Source: Brumimicrobium ulvae (GTDB lineage Bacteria > Bacteroidota > Bacteroidia > Flavobacteriales_D > Crocinitomicaceae). From it: DNA of 64,000 nt. The stretch's first letter is position 1; each line of letters starts with the position of its first letter. This document shows, piece after piece, positions 46,502 to 55,560 of the stretch. Location of the stretch: assembly GCF_947504225.1 (NCBI RefSeq), contig NZ_CANNGT010000001.1, forward strand, positions 1-64,000, written 5' to 3'. The notes beneath the pieces were generated by a model, which was not told where the DNA came from, searched no databases, and saw only the letters and a program-made list of their open reading frames with translations. Position numbers and translations under genes: made by a program.

Positions 46502-47584
46502 TTAGAATTTAACCCCCTCAGTGTTTTTTATAACGAAACAGTGGTTAGGTAAGCCGTCTACGAGCACTGAATCAGCTTTTGTGGATATGATTTTTACTGG
46601 AGTTTCTAGTAATTTATTTTCTGCGAAAATATATACAGAGTTGTTTTTTATAGCAGTTTTTGGTAACGATGGATAGTGCTTGCTTTTTTGTTTTGAGTAA
46701 ACAATCTGTACTGTAGAATTTGTAAACACACTTTTTTTACCTGTGAAAGTAAAGTGAGTTTCTATTGAAGCTGAATCTGAAATTTTTGTTCCTGTTCCTT
46801 TGAACTTTCCTGTACCGATCGTGTCCTTGCTTGGCCCAACAAAATAAATTTCTTGTGATTTTTCTAACACATTGACAAAGTCTATGGGGATGTGCGCTGT
46901 AACCTGTTGTGAGTTATGTTTAGCTAAAGTTAATAGTGATTCGTTTTTCTTAACCATAGCACCGGGTCCGATAGAACTCTCTAAAATAAAACCATCAAAA
47001 GGTGCTGCGTATAAATATCCTTCCGCTTTCTGTTCAAGCTTTTTCGTTGAATAATATTGGGTGTAGATGTTAAGTTTGTGTAAGAGATTTTCTTCTTCCT
47101 CAAGCCTTACTTTTGGTAGTTCTGGGAGGGGAAGCGTTCGGTCAATTTTGTGTTCAAAAGCTTTCCATTTGGCCAGCTCCTGTGGAATTTGTTCGCCTAT
47201 TTTTGTGAGCGATTGTTGTACGAGATATTTATAGTTTAATCGGGCAATTAAAAGTTCATACAGTACCTCTAGTCGGTTGACTTTGATTAAAATTTCATTT
47301 TTTTTAAAAGCTGTTCCAGGTGTGAGTGAACGATTGTCGTGGTCTATTCTGCCCTCGACATTCATTTGTACTACAACTTCTTCCGTGTTGTTGATTATGC
47401 CAAAAAGCATTGGGGACTCAATATCTGGACCCGTTTTTACTTCCATTAATTGGAATTTTTCGATTGGGTTTTCGTCAGAAGATTCGCTGATTTCTTTCTC
47501 TTTTTGAACATTTAAAAACATCACCGAAATTAATCCAAGAAGAATTACCGTTATTCGAATGATCGTTTTTTGATGAGATTTCAT
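46502..47584 (-). CDS. Efflux membrane-fusion (periplasmic adaptor) protein, HlyD-like
   Basis: A 360-residue protein. An N-terminal membrane anchor (about 8-26) is followed by a split lipoyl domain ('GRIDHDNRSLTPGTAFKKNEILIKV' and 'LYAAPFDGFILESSIGPGAMVKKNESLLTLA'), a short helical hairpin and beta-barrel ('VTAHIPIDFVNVLEKSQEIYFV'). This is the layout of RND/ABC efflux adaptors. No pump or outer-membrane channel gene is beside it, which is unusual. Partner unknown. Confidence 0.82.
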   Translation of the reverse strand: MKSHQKTIIRITVILLGLISVMFLNVQKEKEISESSDENPIEKFQLMEVKTGPDIESPMLFGIINNTEEVVVQMNVEGRIDHDNRSLTPGTAFKKNEILIKVNRLEVLYELLIARLNYKYLVQQSLTKIGEQIPQELAKWKAFEHKIDRTLPLPELPKVRLEEEENLLHKLNIYTQYYSTKKLEQKAEGYLYAAPFDGFILESSIGPGAMVKKNESLLTLAKHNSQQVTAHIPIDFVNVLEKSQEIYFVGPSKDTIGTGKFKGTGTKISDSASIETHFTFTGKKSVFTNSTVQIVYSKQKSKHYPSLPKTAIKNNSVYIFAENKLLETPVKIISTKADSVLVDGLPNHCFVIKNTEGVKF

Positions 47585-47900
47585 TTTGAATGTATTCGTG
47601 TGTTATGTAAACAAAATTAGTAGAATTCCCTGGTTATCCTAATAAAATTTAGTCCCTTAAAGGAATCTATTCTGTTTTACTCCTTAACTGTTCTTGCGAT
47701 ATATAAACAAGGACTAAATTTCGTTCAAGAGCCAAAAATTCTACTCCATGTTTTTTTTGATTTTTTGGCATTTTCAGTCATAAATACTCAGTAAGCGCCT
47801 TCAGATGTTAATAATCTTGTTGAAAAGGTAAGTTTTTTTCTTGTTGAGTTAGCGCCATTACTATTTACCTTTGTATATAAATTAACTTCAGATCAGCAAT
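47585..47900. other. Divergent intergenic region
   Basis: 316 bases without an ORF. The right end has a promoter match, TTG at 47844-47846, 19-base spacer, TACCTTTG at 47866-47873, ahead of the 180-residue gene. I see nothing else. Confidence 0.6.
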
Positions 47901-48443
47901 ATGCTTAGTACAATATTTAAAAAGAAAGTTTCAGACGAACAATTAGCCAACGTTTTTGTGAACGGAATTCTAGAGGTTATTGATAAAGGATTTGTAGAAG
48001 TTAAATCGATTATGGAAGAAGATCCAGCCTTCTCAAAGAAACCAGATTTATCCCAGGCATCAGACGGTCATTTTGCAATGATTGTTATTGTTGGAAATAT
48101 GGAGTCTGTTGGTGAATTTTTCTCTTCAAGTCAACAGCGCAATATCGAACCTTTAGTTTTTACACGATTAGCAGAATCATTTCAGATGGATGAACATAAG
48201 TTTAGAGGATATTTCAAAGAATATTCTGATTTCATGGCCCGCGTAAATCATCCTTCAAAAGTTACTTTGTACAGCATGTCAAAAGCGATGTTCCATAAGT
48301 ACAGGTTGAACCAATATCAAGACGATTACTTTAAAAGTATGGATTCTCCAAACCCTTTATTCTTAAAAAGAATGGATGAAATCATGAAAAACTTTCTTTG
48401 GAATTGGGAAGCTTTCTTTAAGCGCTACAAAGTACAAATGTAA
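47901..48443 (+). CDS. Conserved protein of unknown function
   Basis: A 180-residue soluble, helical protein without signal peptide. Noticeable stretches are 'DGHFAMIVIVGNMESVGEFF' and 'HKYRLNQYQDDYFKSMDSPNPLFLKRMDEIMKNFLWNWEAFF'. I do not recognise a family. It has a good promoter 28 bases upstream of the start and stands alone. Confidence 0.75.
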   Translation: MLSTIFKKKVSDEQLANVFVNGILEVIDKGFVEVKSIMEEDPAFSKKPDLSQASDGHFAMIVIVGNMESVGEFFSSSQQRNIEPLVFTRLAESFQMDEHKFRGYFKEYSDFMARVNHPSKVTLYSMSKAMFHKYRLNQYQDDYFKSMDSPNPLFLKRMDEIMKNFLWNWEAFFKRYKVQM

Positions 48444-48451
48444 ACCTCAGC

Positions 48452-49078
48452 TTATTTCCGCTGAAAATCTCCATTTCTCCAAGAATTAATAAACTTACTC
48501 CATGCAGCAGGGTTCAATAAGTTATTGATTGGTGTTTGTCCTTGCGTGTAGATTTGAGTTTGTCGCTGCTCTGTTTGCCAGTTGTATGACAAGCTTCCAT
48601 CGGTTGGTACACGAGCTGCAACAAAAGCTAAGCTTTCACCAGATAATTGTTTTTGAGCTCTTCTTAACGCATCGTCGTATGGGTCCATCTCAACAAATGC
48701 ACGGGCAAATTCTTCTCTAGATGGCCATGGATAAATATCTACTTCTGGAAGTAATAAAGTGTCTGGCGTCATCACATGTATTATGGAATAACGTACTTCT
48801 TTTAATGAGTCAGGTACGATATATGAGCTGGTTTTAAATCCAAACGCGTTAAATAGGATCGTATCTCCAGGTCGGGTTACAAAACTGAAGTAGCCATAGT
48901 AGTCTGACATTGTTCCTTTTCCTGTTGTTTTGTCAACAATTGAGGCGTAAGATACTTGGTCTAAACTGTCGGCAGAAACCAACACTCCAGAAAATTGAAC
49001 CAACTTCCTTTCTTCTTGTGCTTGAATTACACCAGTGGATATGAATAAAAACGCAACGATAAAATATATAAATCTCAT
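48452..49078 (-). CDS. Exported protein with carboxypeptidase-regulatory-like domain
   Basis: A 208-residue exported protein: signal peptide (1-20), then a CarboxypepD_reg-like beta sandwich ('VQFSGVLVSADSLDQVSYASIVDKTTGKGTMSDYYGYFSF...GDTILFNAFGFKT', 24-95). A C-terminal part follows with 'LPEVDIYPWPSREEFARAF' and a Gln/Arg/Asn-rich end. Proteins of this kind are common in Bacteroidota; no TonB-receptor barrel follows. Function unknown. Confidence 0.8.
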   Translation of the reverse strand: MRFIYFIVAFLFISTGVIQAQEERKLVQFSGVLVSADSLDQVSYASIVDKTTGKGTMSDYYGYFSFVTRPGDTILFNAFGFKTSSYIVPDSLKEVRYSIIHVMTPDTLLLPEVDIYPWPSREEFARAFVEMDPYDDALRRAQKQLSGESLAFVAARVPTDGSLSYNWQTEQRQTQIYTQGQTPINNLLNPAAWSKFINSWRNGDFQRK

Positions 49079-49137
49079 AATCTTAGTTTATCATCTAATA
49101 ATACAAAAATAAGTGCAATATGTTTATGTTTCAAATG

Positions 49138-49659
49138 TTAAAATAACCTTTGAAACTCCTCTTTAACTACTTTTATCGCTATTTCTGTAGGTAATTCATC
49201 CAGCTCACCAACAATTTCAAAGATCTTGGAGCTTAGGTCTGTTGCTGTAGACTTTTCATCCATTTGTTGAGCCGCAACGTTGATGATTTTAATGGTTTCT
49301 TCCTTGCTTTTTTTAACCATCTCCCAAGAAGAATTAGAAATGAAAATCTGTTGTGCTACATTGTGGTCAAATTCGTTTCGAATGTTGCTCAGTAACTCAG
49401 TCTGTAGTGCAATTGCACTTTTGTTGGTGTTGTGTAAACGCATGATTAAACTATGAGGGTTGATGCGTTCCAACAATAAAACTATTCTTTGATAAGCATC
49501 TGCTCTTGGCTCTAAGAAGAATTTTTGACGTTCTTGTTTGAGTTGAATACTCATGTGTTTTAAATCCTTTTCGTTGTTGTTCTTTATGAATGTGTAAACA
49601 ACAAAAGCTACCGCAAGTGCTGGTATTAACGCGACAATAATATAAGTAATGTAATCCAT
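49138..49659 (-). CDS. Membrane-anchored protein of unknown function
   Basis: A 173-residue protein with one N-terminal membrane helix (about 4-24), then a soluble helical domain ('RADAYQRIVLLLERINPHSLIMRLHN', 'EFDHNVAQQIFISNSSWEMVKKSKEETIKIIN'). I recall similar uncharacterised proteins in other Bacteroidota (DUF7935-like) but am not sure. It is 59 bases upstream of the carboxypeptidase-regulatory gene. Confidence 0.75.
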   Translation of the reverse strand: MDYITYIIVALIPALAVAFVVYTFIKNNNEKDLKHMSIQLKQERQKFFLEPRADAYQRIVLLLERINPHSLIMRLHNTNKSAIALQTELLSNIRNEFDHNVAQQIFISNSSWEMVKKSKEETIKIINVAAQQMDEKSTATDLSSKIFEIVGELDELPTEIAIKVVKEEFQRLF

Positions 49660-49939
49660 TTTGTAAAGTTTCTTTCTTCAAATTTAATAGTGTTTCCGTA
49701 ATATTCGATCATTATTAATTTTTAATTTACTATTTCAGTTAAAATTACCGCAATGAGTAGTTTTTAATTATTTTTGATGAATGACTTAGGTTTCTGATTT
49801 GAATTGAGTCAAACAAAATTTTAATATTTTGCTTTTGAAAATGTAAGCCTGAAAATAAATAGCTGTTATTTAGTGCTTTATTTTTAATTACAACCAACGC
49901 AACTCAGTAAATACCGTTATAGAGTTAAGAAGTAACTAC

Positions 49940-51508
49940 ATGAAACACAAAATATTTATTTTTATGGCAGTCCTTTTGGTGAGCATGGCTTGCCGAAAAG
50001 AGAAGACTAATTGGACAAGCGATTGGGTTGTTCCTATCGTTAATGACTCTTTGTTAATTAAAAATTATGTCAATGATTCTACTTTAGACATTAACTCAGA
50101 TCAATCTATTCAGGTCATTGCTGATAGAACTTTGCTTAACCTTGATTTGTCTGAATTGATTCAAATTCCTGACACTTCAATTGTGCAAACTTTTGCTATT
50201 TCATTTGCTTCTCTTGAGTTGTCTCCTGGATTTACCTTTATCGATGAAGTCAAAGAACACGAGTTTACATTTGATGATGTTGTTTTGCGTGAAGCAAGAA
50301 TAAAATCGGGTAAAGCTTTTATTCGCATCGAAAACCCAATTCCAACGAAAGGAATTTTTACCATTTCATTACCTGGTACAGAAAAGAATGGACAGGAATT
50401 TTCTCATACTGAAACTATAGATGGAGGAACTATTGTAGAACCGGGTGTCGGATTCATAACATTAGACCTTTCTGGATATACGATTGACATGAAAGGTGTC
50501 GACGGTGATTTGTACAATATGCTGCGGTCAAAAATGAATGTAAAAACAGATCCGAATGGACCAACCGTTACAATTACGGATCAAAATATTTTCAGAACTA
50601 ATGTTGAGTTTAAAGGCTTGGTTGTGGATTATGCAAAAGGATATTTCGGAAACATTACTTTTTCTGATACGACCACAGTTAATGTGGATGAATTAAGTAA
50701 TGTTGTTGGAGGGGCAATTAATGTTGATGACATTAATTTAGATTTAATCATTAGTAATGGTATTGATGTAAGAGCACAAGGAAATATCTCTTTGTTTGAA
50801 AGTGTAAATTATTCCAACAACGTGGTGGCACTTAATCATCCTTATTTTGATCAGAACTTAAATTTGAATCCAGCAACCGGACAATGGCAGTCACTTACTC
50901 CTTCAGAGTTGTATTTCACCTTTGATAATTCCACGGGAAACTTGAAGGGGTTTCTCGAGAATTTAGGAAGTACATATAATGTAGGATATGCTATAACGCT
51001 TAACCCATACGGGAATACTTCAAACGGAAACGATGTTTTGTATCCTCAAAGTGATGTGAAAGTAAAGTTGAAAGCGAATTTCCCGCTATTGGTTGGAGCA
51101 GATGACTTAACTTTACAGGATACTTTTGCTATTGATTTTAAAAATGACAACAAGTTGCTGAGGGTTGAGTCTGGAAGGTTTATTCTGAAGTCAACCAATA
51201 CTTTCCCTTTCGGAGCAGAAGTGCAATTGACCTTGCTGGATAAACATAAAAATACATTGAAAGTTTTAAATTCTAATGGGAAGATTTCTCCAGCATTAAC
51301 CAATGGAAATACAGATGGACATATTCCGATTGAAGAACAAATTGAGTTCGTAGTTGACGAAGCCGCAGCAGAGGCTTTAATTGATGCAAAATACTTAATG
51401 GTTCGTGCTCAATTTGCAAGTACTTATTTGAATAATAATGTTGTTTATTCGAATGCTGCACTTAAGTTTTTACTTTCCAGTCAGCTAAAATTAAAAGCTA
51501 ATTTATGA
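49940..51508 (+). CDS. Lipoprotein of unknown function, beta-rich
   Basis: A 522-residue lipoprotein (lipobox 'LLVSMACRK', anchor Cys at 18). The rest is strand-rich, with repeated 'ITVSNP/IRIENPIPTKGIF'-like and 'VRLKANFPLLVGADDLTLQDT' segments. It has no recognised enzymatic motif. It overlaps the next gene by 4 bases (ATGA-type), and that gene is an outer-membrane protein, so the two probably form one surface complex. Confidence 0.75.
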   Translation: MKHKIFIFMAVLLVSMACRKEKTNWTSDWVVPIVNDSLLIKNYVNDSTLDINSDQSIQVIADRTLLNLDLSELIQIPDTSIVQTFAISFASLELSPGFTFIDEVKEHEFTFDDVVLREARIKSGKAFIRIENPIPTKGIFTISLPGTEKNGQEFSHTETIDGGTIVEPGVGFITLDLSGYTIDMKGVDGDLYNMLRSKMNVKTDPNGPTVTITDQNIFRTNVEFKGLVVDYAKGYFGNITFSDTTTVNVDELSNVVGGAINVDDINLDLIISNGIDVRAQGNISLFESVNYSNNVVALNHPYFDQNLNLNPATGQWQSLTPSELYFTFDNSTGNLKGFLENLGSTYNVGYAITLNPYGNTSNGNDVLYPQSDVKVKLKANFPLLVGADDLTLQDTFAIDFKNDNKLLRVESGRFILKSTNTFPFGAEVQLTLLDKHKNTLKVLNSNGKISPALTNGNTDGHIPIEEQIEFVVDEAAAEALIDAKYLMVRAQFASTYLNNNVVYSNAALKFLLSSQLKLKANL

Positions 51509-52731
51509 TTTCTTTGCGCATTAAAATGGTGTTGCTGACCTTGGCACTTTGTACTTTTGAATTCCTGAATGGACAAAGTTTATTGCCGGTTATGTATGAT
51601 TCTACTCTTGCAAATCATCAAGTGAATGTTGTGGGGAACTTATTTCAACACAGCACGCGATTAAACAATGAACTTTCAAGAAAATTTATTTTTGGAGGAA
51701 CAATAAACGATGAATTGAGTCAAAAGGTTTATGAAAATCAAAGCGATTACAATAGAGTAGGTTTTGGCGGGCATATTGGCATAGAGTATAGGGCACCAAA
51801 TCAAATTTTTAAATCTAAACCCAATTGGAGTTGGATGGTGAATGTCTCAAACGAAGTACATGGTGCAGGAGAATATTCAAATGACTTATTTGGATTGGTT
51901 TTTATAGGAAACGCTCCTTTTTTAGGAGGTAATGCTAGTTTTACGAATGCTTCAGGACGTTTTGAGCAGTTTTTAAGCATTGGTGGAGGAATTCATGATC
52001 GAAAAACAAAATCTTTTTTAACCCTCAATGCGATTCTGCCACAGCAGTTTTTTGAGTTAAGTGTAAATAGAGGAAATGTTGCTTTTAGTGAAACAGGAGA
52101 TCAAATCGATTTGAGATTTGAAGGAGAGGTGTTGAGGGCCAATTCATATGCCTATTTTAAAGGAATGGGGGCAGCTGTAAATTTTGACTTTAATCTGCCT
52201 TTTGGAAATTCTGAATCATTTAATGGTGTTGTGAGTGTTGTAGGTAGAAATTTGGGAGCTTATCAAATACATAATGCTGACTTTATTACCATAGATACAG
52301 AACAAAGCTTTACTGGTTTTTCATTAAATGAATTGTTGGAAGAGGAAGGAGTGGAAGCCTTGAAAGATTCCCTTAATGTTTCAGAAACCAATAAGTCTGA
52401 ATTTAAAATGCTACCTGGTTTTCTTCAGGTAGGAAAGGTTGTGTTGGCAAATTCTCCAACAAAAGTACAATCTTTTTTTGGAGTAAGAATGTATACGAAT
52501 AGAGTGTATAGGCCTTTGATCTATGCGGGAGTTCATTATCAACCTATTAATCAATTCTCTGTTGGCGCTCAAGGTTCCTTCGGGGGCTATGGGAATTTTA
52601 GGTTGGGATTATATGCCAACTATGTCACTAAGCAGCTCCTTATTGGGTTAGGAACTGAAGATGTACTAGGCGCTATTTTTGGGAGCCAATATGGTCATTC
52701 AGGATTAATAAGATTAGCATGGAAAATCTAA
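51505..52731 (+). CDS. Outer-membrane beta-barrel protein (DUF5723-like)
   Basis: A 408-residue protein with a signal peptide (1-23), then alternating amphipathic strands rich in Gly, Asn and aromatics, and a closing strand with a penultimate hydrophobic ('SGLIRLAWKI'). It resembles DUF5723 proteins of Bacteroidota, which sit near T9SS and lipoprotein genes. It shares overlaps with both neighbours (4 and 13 bases), so all three are translated together. Confidence 0.75.
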   Translation: MISLRIKMVLLTLALCTFEFLNGQSLLPVMYDSTLANHQVNVVGNLFQHSTRLNNELSRKFIFGGTINDELSQKVYENQSDYNRVGFGGHIGIEYRAPNQIFKSKPNWSWMVNVSNEVHGAGEYSNDLFGLVFIGNAPFLGGNASFTNASGRFEQFLSIGGGIHDRKTKSFLTLNAILPQQFFELSVNRGNVAFSETGDQIDLRFEGEVLRANSYAYFKGMGAAVNFDFNLPFGNSESFNGVVSVVGRNLGAYQIHNADFITIDTEQSFTGFSLNELLEEEGVEALKDSLNVSETNKSEFKMLPGFLQVGKVVLANSPTKVQSFFGVRMYTNRVYRPLIYAGVHYQPINQFSVGAQGSFGGYGNFRLGLYANYVTKQLLIGLGTEDVLGAIFGSQYGHSGLIRLAWKI

Positions 52732-54167
52732 GAAAAATTATATTGTTGTTGATTTTTGTAACTCCTTTTATTGGTGTTGCTCAGATTCCTTTTTTTAAGA
52801 AGTTTACTAGTGGTCCTTTTGATCAAGGAAATGGGATTACACAGTTGCCAGACTCAAGTTATGCTGTAACAGGAGCTTCTGGAGGCTTCGATGAAAATTC
52901 AGGACAAGCTTATCTAATGCTGATCGATAGTGTGGGGAATCATTTGTGGACGAAAAACTATGGTGGTACTGGTGACGATGTGGGTGTGCGTGTTATTCAC
53001 GTGCCTGGTGATGGCTTTTTTATTGCTGGATACACGAGTTCAACACCAAATGCTGATTTTGATTTTGTACTTTATAAAACGGATGAAACAGGAGAACTAC
53101 AATGGGAAAAACGCTATGGTGGATCGGATTGGGAAAAATTACACGACGCAAAACTTTTAGCTGATGGAGGGTTGATATTGGTGGGACAAACTGAGGGACT
53201 TTCTACGGATGGTGTTGATATGTTCCTTGTTAGAACAGATGCTTTAGGAGATACCCTATGGACCAAAACCATTCAGTCTCCTGAAGATGATGTAGCCTAC
53301 GCTGTAGATACTATTTCTAGTACCCGAATTGTTGTAGGGGGTGACATGGGAGATGGCGGTGTCCTTAAAGGAATGCTCGCTAGTTTTAATGTTGATGGAA
53401 CGCAAGAATGGATTAAGTTTTTTGACCAAAGCGGAATCACTAGAGTGAGAAATATTGTTGTGTTTGAGGGCCATGTTTTTCTATTTGGAGGTCTTTATAA
53501 TAGTGACCAATCCAGGATTGATCGTTGGCTAGGAAAAGGAGATTTTAACGGTGATTATGTTGGGCATTGGACGCATCCTTATCAAGAAGACGCTATGGTG
53601 ACTGCTGGAACGATAAGAGATGCCTTTTCTGTTTACTTAGGTTTTCAGACAAAATCACCCGAATTGAATCCTTTCCAAAACGGGAATGATGTTTTTACAA
53701 TGAAATTTGGTGCTAACCTTGTTTATATCGGAGCTAGTCAAAACTTCTCAGCGGTTGATGAAGACATTATTCATCAAATGATTACTGCAAATGATGGTGG
53801 AATTGTTCTGGTAGGGACTGTAAGCGATGACGGGGTGAACCCGTCTTTGGGTACCGATATTATGGTGGCCAGAATTGGTCCTGGAGATGAGGTTGTAGTA
53901 AGTCCTGACACAGGTCTAGACTTCGTGAGTTTACAAGAGGAGAAAAAATCCATATTGACTGTATTCCCTAATCCAACAGAGGATTTGATTTATTTTTCAG
54001 ATAATGTAATAGGAATGCACTACGAAATTTTAAATTTTCAAGGCCAAGTAGTTCTTGAAGGAGTCATTGAGAGTACAGTTTCATTGCATGATCTTAATTC
54101 CGGAATATATGTAATAAAGGTACAAGACCAAGATCAACTGTGGACAGGGAAAATCATTAAAAGATAA
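52719..54167 (+). CDS. Secreted beta-propeller protein with T9SS type A tail
   Basis: A 482-residue exported protein: signal peptide (1-22), about six repeats of the 'GDGFFIAGYTSS...LWTKNYGGTGDD' kind (a PQQ-like/delta-60 propeller often found in Bacteroidota surface proteins). A T9SS type A tail follows from about 405 ('LTVFPNPTEDLIYFS', 'LNSGIYVIKV', final 'GKIIKR'). It is last of a three-gene overlapping operon. Function unknown; likely surface-exposed. Confidence 0.85.
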   Translation: MENLRKIILLLIFVTPFIGVAQIPFFKKFTSGPFDQGNGITQLPDSSYAVTGASGGFDENSGQAYLMLIDSVGNHLWTKNYGGTGDDVGVRVIHVPGDGFFIAGYTSSTPNADFDFVLYKTDETGELQWEKRYGGSDWEKLHDAKLLADGGLILVGQTEGLSTDGVDMFLVRTDALGDTLWTKTIQSPEDDVAYAVDTISSTRIVVGGDMGDGGVLKGMLASFNVDGTQEWIKFFDQSGITRVRNIVVFEGHVFLFGGLYNSDQSRIDRWLGKGDFNGDYVGHWTHPYQEDAMVTAGTIRDAFSVYLGFQTKSPELNPFQNGNDVFTMKFGANLVYIGASQNFSAVDEDIIHQMITANDGGIVLVGTVSDDGVNPSLGTDIMVARIGPGDEVVVSPDTGLDFVSLQEEKKSILTVFPNPTEDLIYFSDNVIGMHYEILNFQGQVVLEGVIESTVSLHDLNSGIYVIKVQDQDQLWTGKIIKR

Positions 54168-54170
54168 GGA

Positions 54171-54686
54171 TTACCACTCGTGTGCTTCGGCCTTAAACCA
54201 TTTGTCTTGAACACGTAGGGTTTGCTCTATTACATCACGTACACAATGGTGGCCGCCTTTGAATGGTGATTGGTAGTCTGCAATCTCCTTAATTTCAACA
54301 GCGGCATCTTGGGGGCAAGCGGCAACGCCTACCATTGACATGACATTGTAGTCTGGAATATCATCACCCATGTACAAAGTAGTATGGTCCTTGAAATTAT
54401 ATTTCGCCTTAAGTTCTTCGTAAACTTTCACTTTATTCGATGCTTGAAGTACCACTTCTTTGATTCCTGCCGATAATAGACGATCTTTTACTGCTTTTGA
54501 ATTTCCGCCGCTGATGATAAAAATAGTATAGCCCATTTTTGCGGCATATTGCAATGCATACCCATCTCTAGAATTTAAAGTACGAACAGCTTCATTGGTG
54601 AGAATGTTTACTCCACCATCTGTTAATACGCCATCAACATCAAAAATAAAGGTGTTGATGAAAGGTAGTTTTAATTTGTAACTCAT
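54171..54686 (-). CDS. KdsC-like HAD phosphatase (Kdo-8-phosphate phosphatase family)
   Basis: A 171-residue HAD hydrolase without a cap domain: 'FIFDVDGVLTDGGVNI' (catalytic DVDGVLTDG, 12-20), 'FIISGGNSKAVKDRL' and 'YMGDDIPDYNVMSMVGVAACPQDA'. KdsC removes phosphate from 3-deoxy-D-manno-octulosonate 8-phosphate for lipopolysaccharide core; the short tetrameric form is as here. It overlaps the upstream Rossmann-protein gene by 4 bases. Confidence 0.9.
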   Translation of the reverse strand: MSYKLKLPFINTFIFDVDGVLTDGGVNILTNEAVRTLNSRDGYALQYAAKMGYTIFIISGGNSKAVKDRLLSAGIKEVVLQASNKVKVYEELKAKYNFKDHTTLYMGDDIPDYNVMSMVGVAACPQDAAVEIKEIADYQSPFKGGHHCVRDVIEQTLRVQDKWFKAEAHEW

Positions 54687-55456
54687 GATTTTTTAATTTC
54701 TTTTTCTATTAATTCGCTAAACAGTCGATAGAGTTGTTGGGTCTCAGGACGAGTGATGTCTTTTAAGTGTTTTTGAATGATGGATTGATCGCCTCTAGTT
54801 GCCGGACCTGTCTGTGCTTCAATTGGCGATAAGGTTTCAAGTTTAGCTACCGTTTCTTGAATGAGTGGTTTGAGTAAATCAAAATCTAAATGGTGCTCGA
54901 TGAGGTGCTCTTGAGCCAAATGGTACAAGAAATTTGTGAAGTTATTCACCATTACGGCAGCAATATGAGTATTGTACCTGTCTTGTGAGTTGGCAATAAG
55001 CACCCTCGAACTTAAGGTTTCTGCTAAGGCTTTTAATTCCTCTTCGAATGTTTTTGTAGTTGCCTCAATTAAAAAAGGAACAACTGAAATATCAACATTT
55101 CTATATTGACTAAATGTTTGTAAAGGATAAAAAACTCCTAAATTTGATTTTTTAGGTAAACTTTCTAATTGAACACTACCAGAAGTGTAAGCTATTTTAA
55201 CGTCGTCAGAAATTGAAGAAACTATTTCAGAAATAGCAGAATCTGAAACACAGATTAAAGCTAAACTGTCTTTTGAAATCTTTTTAAGATCATCTATAAC
55301 GTCCGAATTTAGCTTTTTAGCAAGATTTTTGGCTTTTGTTATATCTCTTCCCCAAACCCCGTTTATAGAATGTCCAACGCGGAATAATTGTTGGCCTAAT
55401 TGATGGGCAACTTTACCCGTTCCAATAATTACAATATGTTTTTTTTCTATTTCCAT
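54683..55456 (-). CDS. Rossmann-fold DUF2520-type protein
   Basis: A 257-residue protein: 'VIIGTGKVAHQLGQQLFRVGH' nucleotide-binding N-terminus (GxGxxxxxL), 'SLALICVSDSAISEIV', 'YTSGSVQLESL', 'GVFYPLQTFSQ' and a DUF2520 C-terminal helical domain ('NFTNFLYHLAQEHL'). It resembles F420H2:NADP/ketopantoate-type reductases, but the substrate is unknown. I use ATG at 55456, six codons after an alternative TTG. It is co-transcribed with the KdsC-like gene. Confidence 0.85.
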   Translation of the reverse strand: MEIEKKHIVIIGTGKVAHQLGQQLFRVGHSINGVWGRDITKAKNLAKKLNSDVIDDLKKISKDSLALICVSDSAISEIVSSISDDVKIAYTSGSVQLESLPKKSNLGVFYPLQTFSQYRNVDISVVPFLIEATTKTFEEELKALAETLSSRVLIANSQDRYNTHIAAVMVNNFTNFLYHLAQEHLIEHHLDFDLLKPLIQETVAKLETLSPIEAQTGPATRGDQSIIQKHLKDITRPETQQLYRLFSELIEKEIKKS

Positions 55457-55530
55457 GAAATGATGAAATAACAAAGCTTCAATTGGTCCAAAATTAACAT
55501 TAAAATGATTCTAAATTAGCAAAGCTTTCT

Positions 55531-55538
55531 TAGTTTTG
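55531..55538 (+). promoter_or_regulatory. Possible -7 element before CcsBA
   Basis: TAGTTTTG fits TAnnTTTG 23 bases before the start codon. A matching -33 box is not clear. Confidence 0.4.
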
Positions 55539-55560
55539 TAAAGTAAAATAAGAAAAGACA

